Assembly (NCBI RefSeq): GCF_003611275.1
Contig: NZ_CP020694.1
Span: forward strand, 1,054,001 to 1,118,000
Length of the DNA stretch: 64,000 bases
Direction of reading: 5' to 3'
Origin: Sulfitobacter sp. D7
GTDB taxonomy: Bacteria; Pseudomonadota; Alphaproteobacteria; Rhodobacterales; Rhodobacteraceae
The position numbers and the translations under genes are program-made. Of the stretch, positions 62,948 through 64,000 are shown one piece after another. Numbering within the stretch: the stretch's first letter is position 1; the number at the start of each line of letters is the position of its first letter. The notes beneath the pieces are model-generated. The model did no database searches, was not told the origin of the DNA, and worked only from the letters and a program-made list of their open reading frames with translations.

Positions 62948-64000
62948 ATGACCCCTGATCTGGAATGCGTCGACCTCGTGAAGCGGTTCGGCGATACCAC
63001 CGCTGTTAACAACGTCTCCTTCACGGTGCCGCCGGGCAGTTTCTTCTCCATCCTCGGGCCTTCGGGCTGCGGCAAGACGACGATCATGCGGATGATCGCG
63101 GGGTTTCTTGACCCGACCTCGGGCGACATTTGGATCAAGGGCGGCTCAGTGCTCGACACGCCACCGAACAAGCGGCCCGTGAACATGGTGTTCCAACATC
63201 TGGCGCTTTTCCCGATGATGACGATTGCCGAGAATATCGGCTATGGCCTGCGCCGCCGCGGCATGGCCAAGGGAGAGATCGCGCGCAAAGTCGATGAGGC
63301 GCTCGACCGGATTGGCCTGCCGGGGATCGGCGCGCGCAAGGTGGATGAGCTTTCGGGCGGTCAGAAACAACGGGTCGCCATCGCGCGCTGCATGGTGTTG
63401 GAGCCTGACGTGCTGCTGCTGGATGAGCCGCTTGGTGCGCTGGACCTGAAACTGCGCGAGCATATGAAGGTTGAGCTGAAATCGCTGCAAGCCGCCTTTG
63501 ATACGACATTCGTCTATATCACTCACGATCAGTCCGAAGCCTTGGTGATGTCTGACCAGATCGCCGTCATGAGCAACGGGCAGTTTGAGCAGGTCGGCAA
63601 GGGGCAAGACCTCTACTACCGCCCCGAAACACCCTTCGTGGCAGGCTTCATCGGTGAATCAAACCGCTGGAAGGGCAAGATCGAGCGGGTTGAGGGCGAC
63701 GCGCTACAACTGCGCACCGACAGCGGACTGGCGATGCGGGCGACGGGCGCGGGCCTTGCCCAAGGCGCACGCGCCGAGATTTTCGTGCGGCCTGAATCCA
63801 TTCGTCTTGCCGCCAGCGCCGATGCGCTTGCAGGCTTTGACAATCAACTGACGGGCACGGTGACCGGCCTACTGTTCAACGGCGCGGCTTCGCGCGTGTT
63901 GGTGCAGGACGATGTTGGCGAAACGCTCGACGTGACCCTGCCGCAATCGGGGGAATTCTCAAACCTGAAACGCGGCGATGCGGTGCATATCGGCTGGGGT
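62948..64000 (+). CDS. PotA-like ABC transporter ATP-binding protein, 3' end outside window
   Basis: 351 codons from the ATG at 62948, still open at the window edge. Walker A GPSGCGKT at 37-44, signature LSGGQKQRVAIARC, Walker B DVLLLDEPLGALD and the switch histidine in VYITHDQSEA. A TOBE-type C-terminal domain (RAEIFVRPESIRL) is mostly inside the window. It powers the importer whose binding protein is encoded upstream; the permease genes should follow beyond 64000. Confidence 0.93.
   Translation, partial: MTPDLECVDLVKRFGDTTAVNNVSFTVPPGSFFSILGPSGCGKTTIMRMIAGFLDPTSGDIWIKGGSVLDTPPNKRPVNMVFQHLALFPMMTIAENIGYGLRRRGMAKGEIARKVDEALDRIGLPGIGARKVDELSGGQKQRVAIARCMVLEPDVLLLDEPLGALDLKLREHMKVELKSLQAAFDTTFVYITHDQSEALVMSDQIAVMSNGQFEQVGKGQDLYYRPETPFVAGFIGESNRWKGKIERVEGDALQLRTDSGLAMRATGAGLAQGARAEIFVRPESIRLAASADALAGFDNQLTGTVTGLLFNGAASRVLVQDDVGETLDVTLPQSGEFSNLKRGDAVHIGWG

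Overview
The window reads as a chromosomal segment of a marine Rhodobacteraceae (Roseobacter-group) alphaproteobacterium. The supports are high GC, dense short-spaced operons, ethylmalonyl-CoA pathway genes, a LuxR solo, TRAP and BMP-type transporters, a predicted Irr box on a NifU-type gene, and an unlinked trpA/trpB pair. The genus cannot be fixed from sequence alone.

Layout. 1-4.7 kb holds ethylmalonyl-CoA mutase (running off the left edge), a PlsB-type acyltransferase and crotonyl-CoA carboxylase/reductase. 4.9-9.1 kb holds a small gene overlapping a LuxR autoinducer-type regulator, a RecD-like helicase and a TauE/SafE exporter with a TIGR02186-type partner. 9.2-14.1 kb is a complete BMP-family (nucleoside-type) ABC importer. 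14.2-24.9 kb is housekeeping and small conserved genes: rimI, tsaB, NifU-type, usp, aminotransferase, M48 lipoprotein, YigZ-like, HlyIII, a LysR/VOC pair, rimO and AsmA. trpB follows. Next come three 88-aa secreted proteins on an exact 306-bp tandem period, then a membrane-tethered LuxR-type protein and more core genes (pth, rplY, lldD, trpA, ychF). tRNA-Ser(GCT), a gamma-glutamyltransferase and a degenerate DoxX gene precede tRNA-Asn(GTT).

40.3-52.6 kb is a genomic island stacked at the 3' end of tRNA-Asn. The inner element (about 9.2 kb) is bounded by a perfect 46-bp direct repeat. It carries a KAP-family P-loop NTPase, a divergent 1131-aa membrane-anchored protein of unknown family, two tandem excisionase-like proteins, a tyrosine integrase and a small unknown gene. 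Beyond it lie the remains of a second element: an integrase cut off after 26 codons by an IS3-family insertion, a gene that looks like an EVE domain fused to a GIY-YIG/T5orf172-type nuclease, and a third, partial copy of the tRNA end. The KAP/membrane-protein pair and the EVE-GIY protein are the best candidates for undescribed defence functions.

53-61.4 kb is a sugar-acid catabolic locus. An enolase-superfamily dehydratase, a DHDPS-family enzyme, a GntR/FCD regulator, a PdxA2-like dehydrogenase and an alpha-ketoglutarate-semialdehyde-type dehydrogenase form one operon. A TRAP transporter is transcribed divergently, with a strong palindromic operator between them. 61.8-64 kb begins a spermidine/putrescine-type ABC importer. 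A near-perfect RutR-type box sits upstream of its first gene, which points to pyrimidine-linked regulation.
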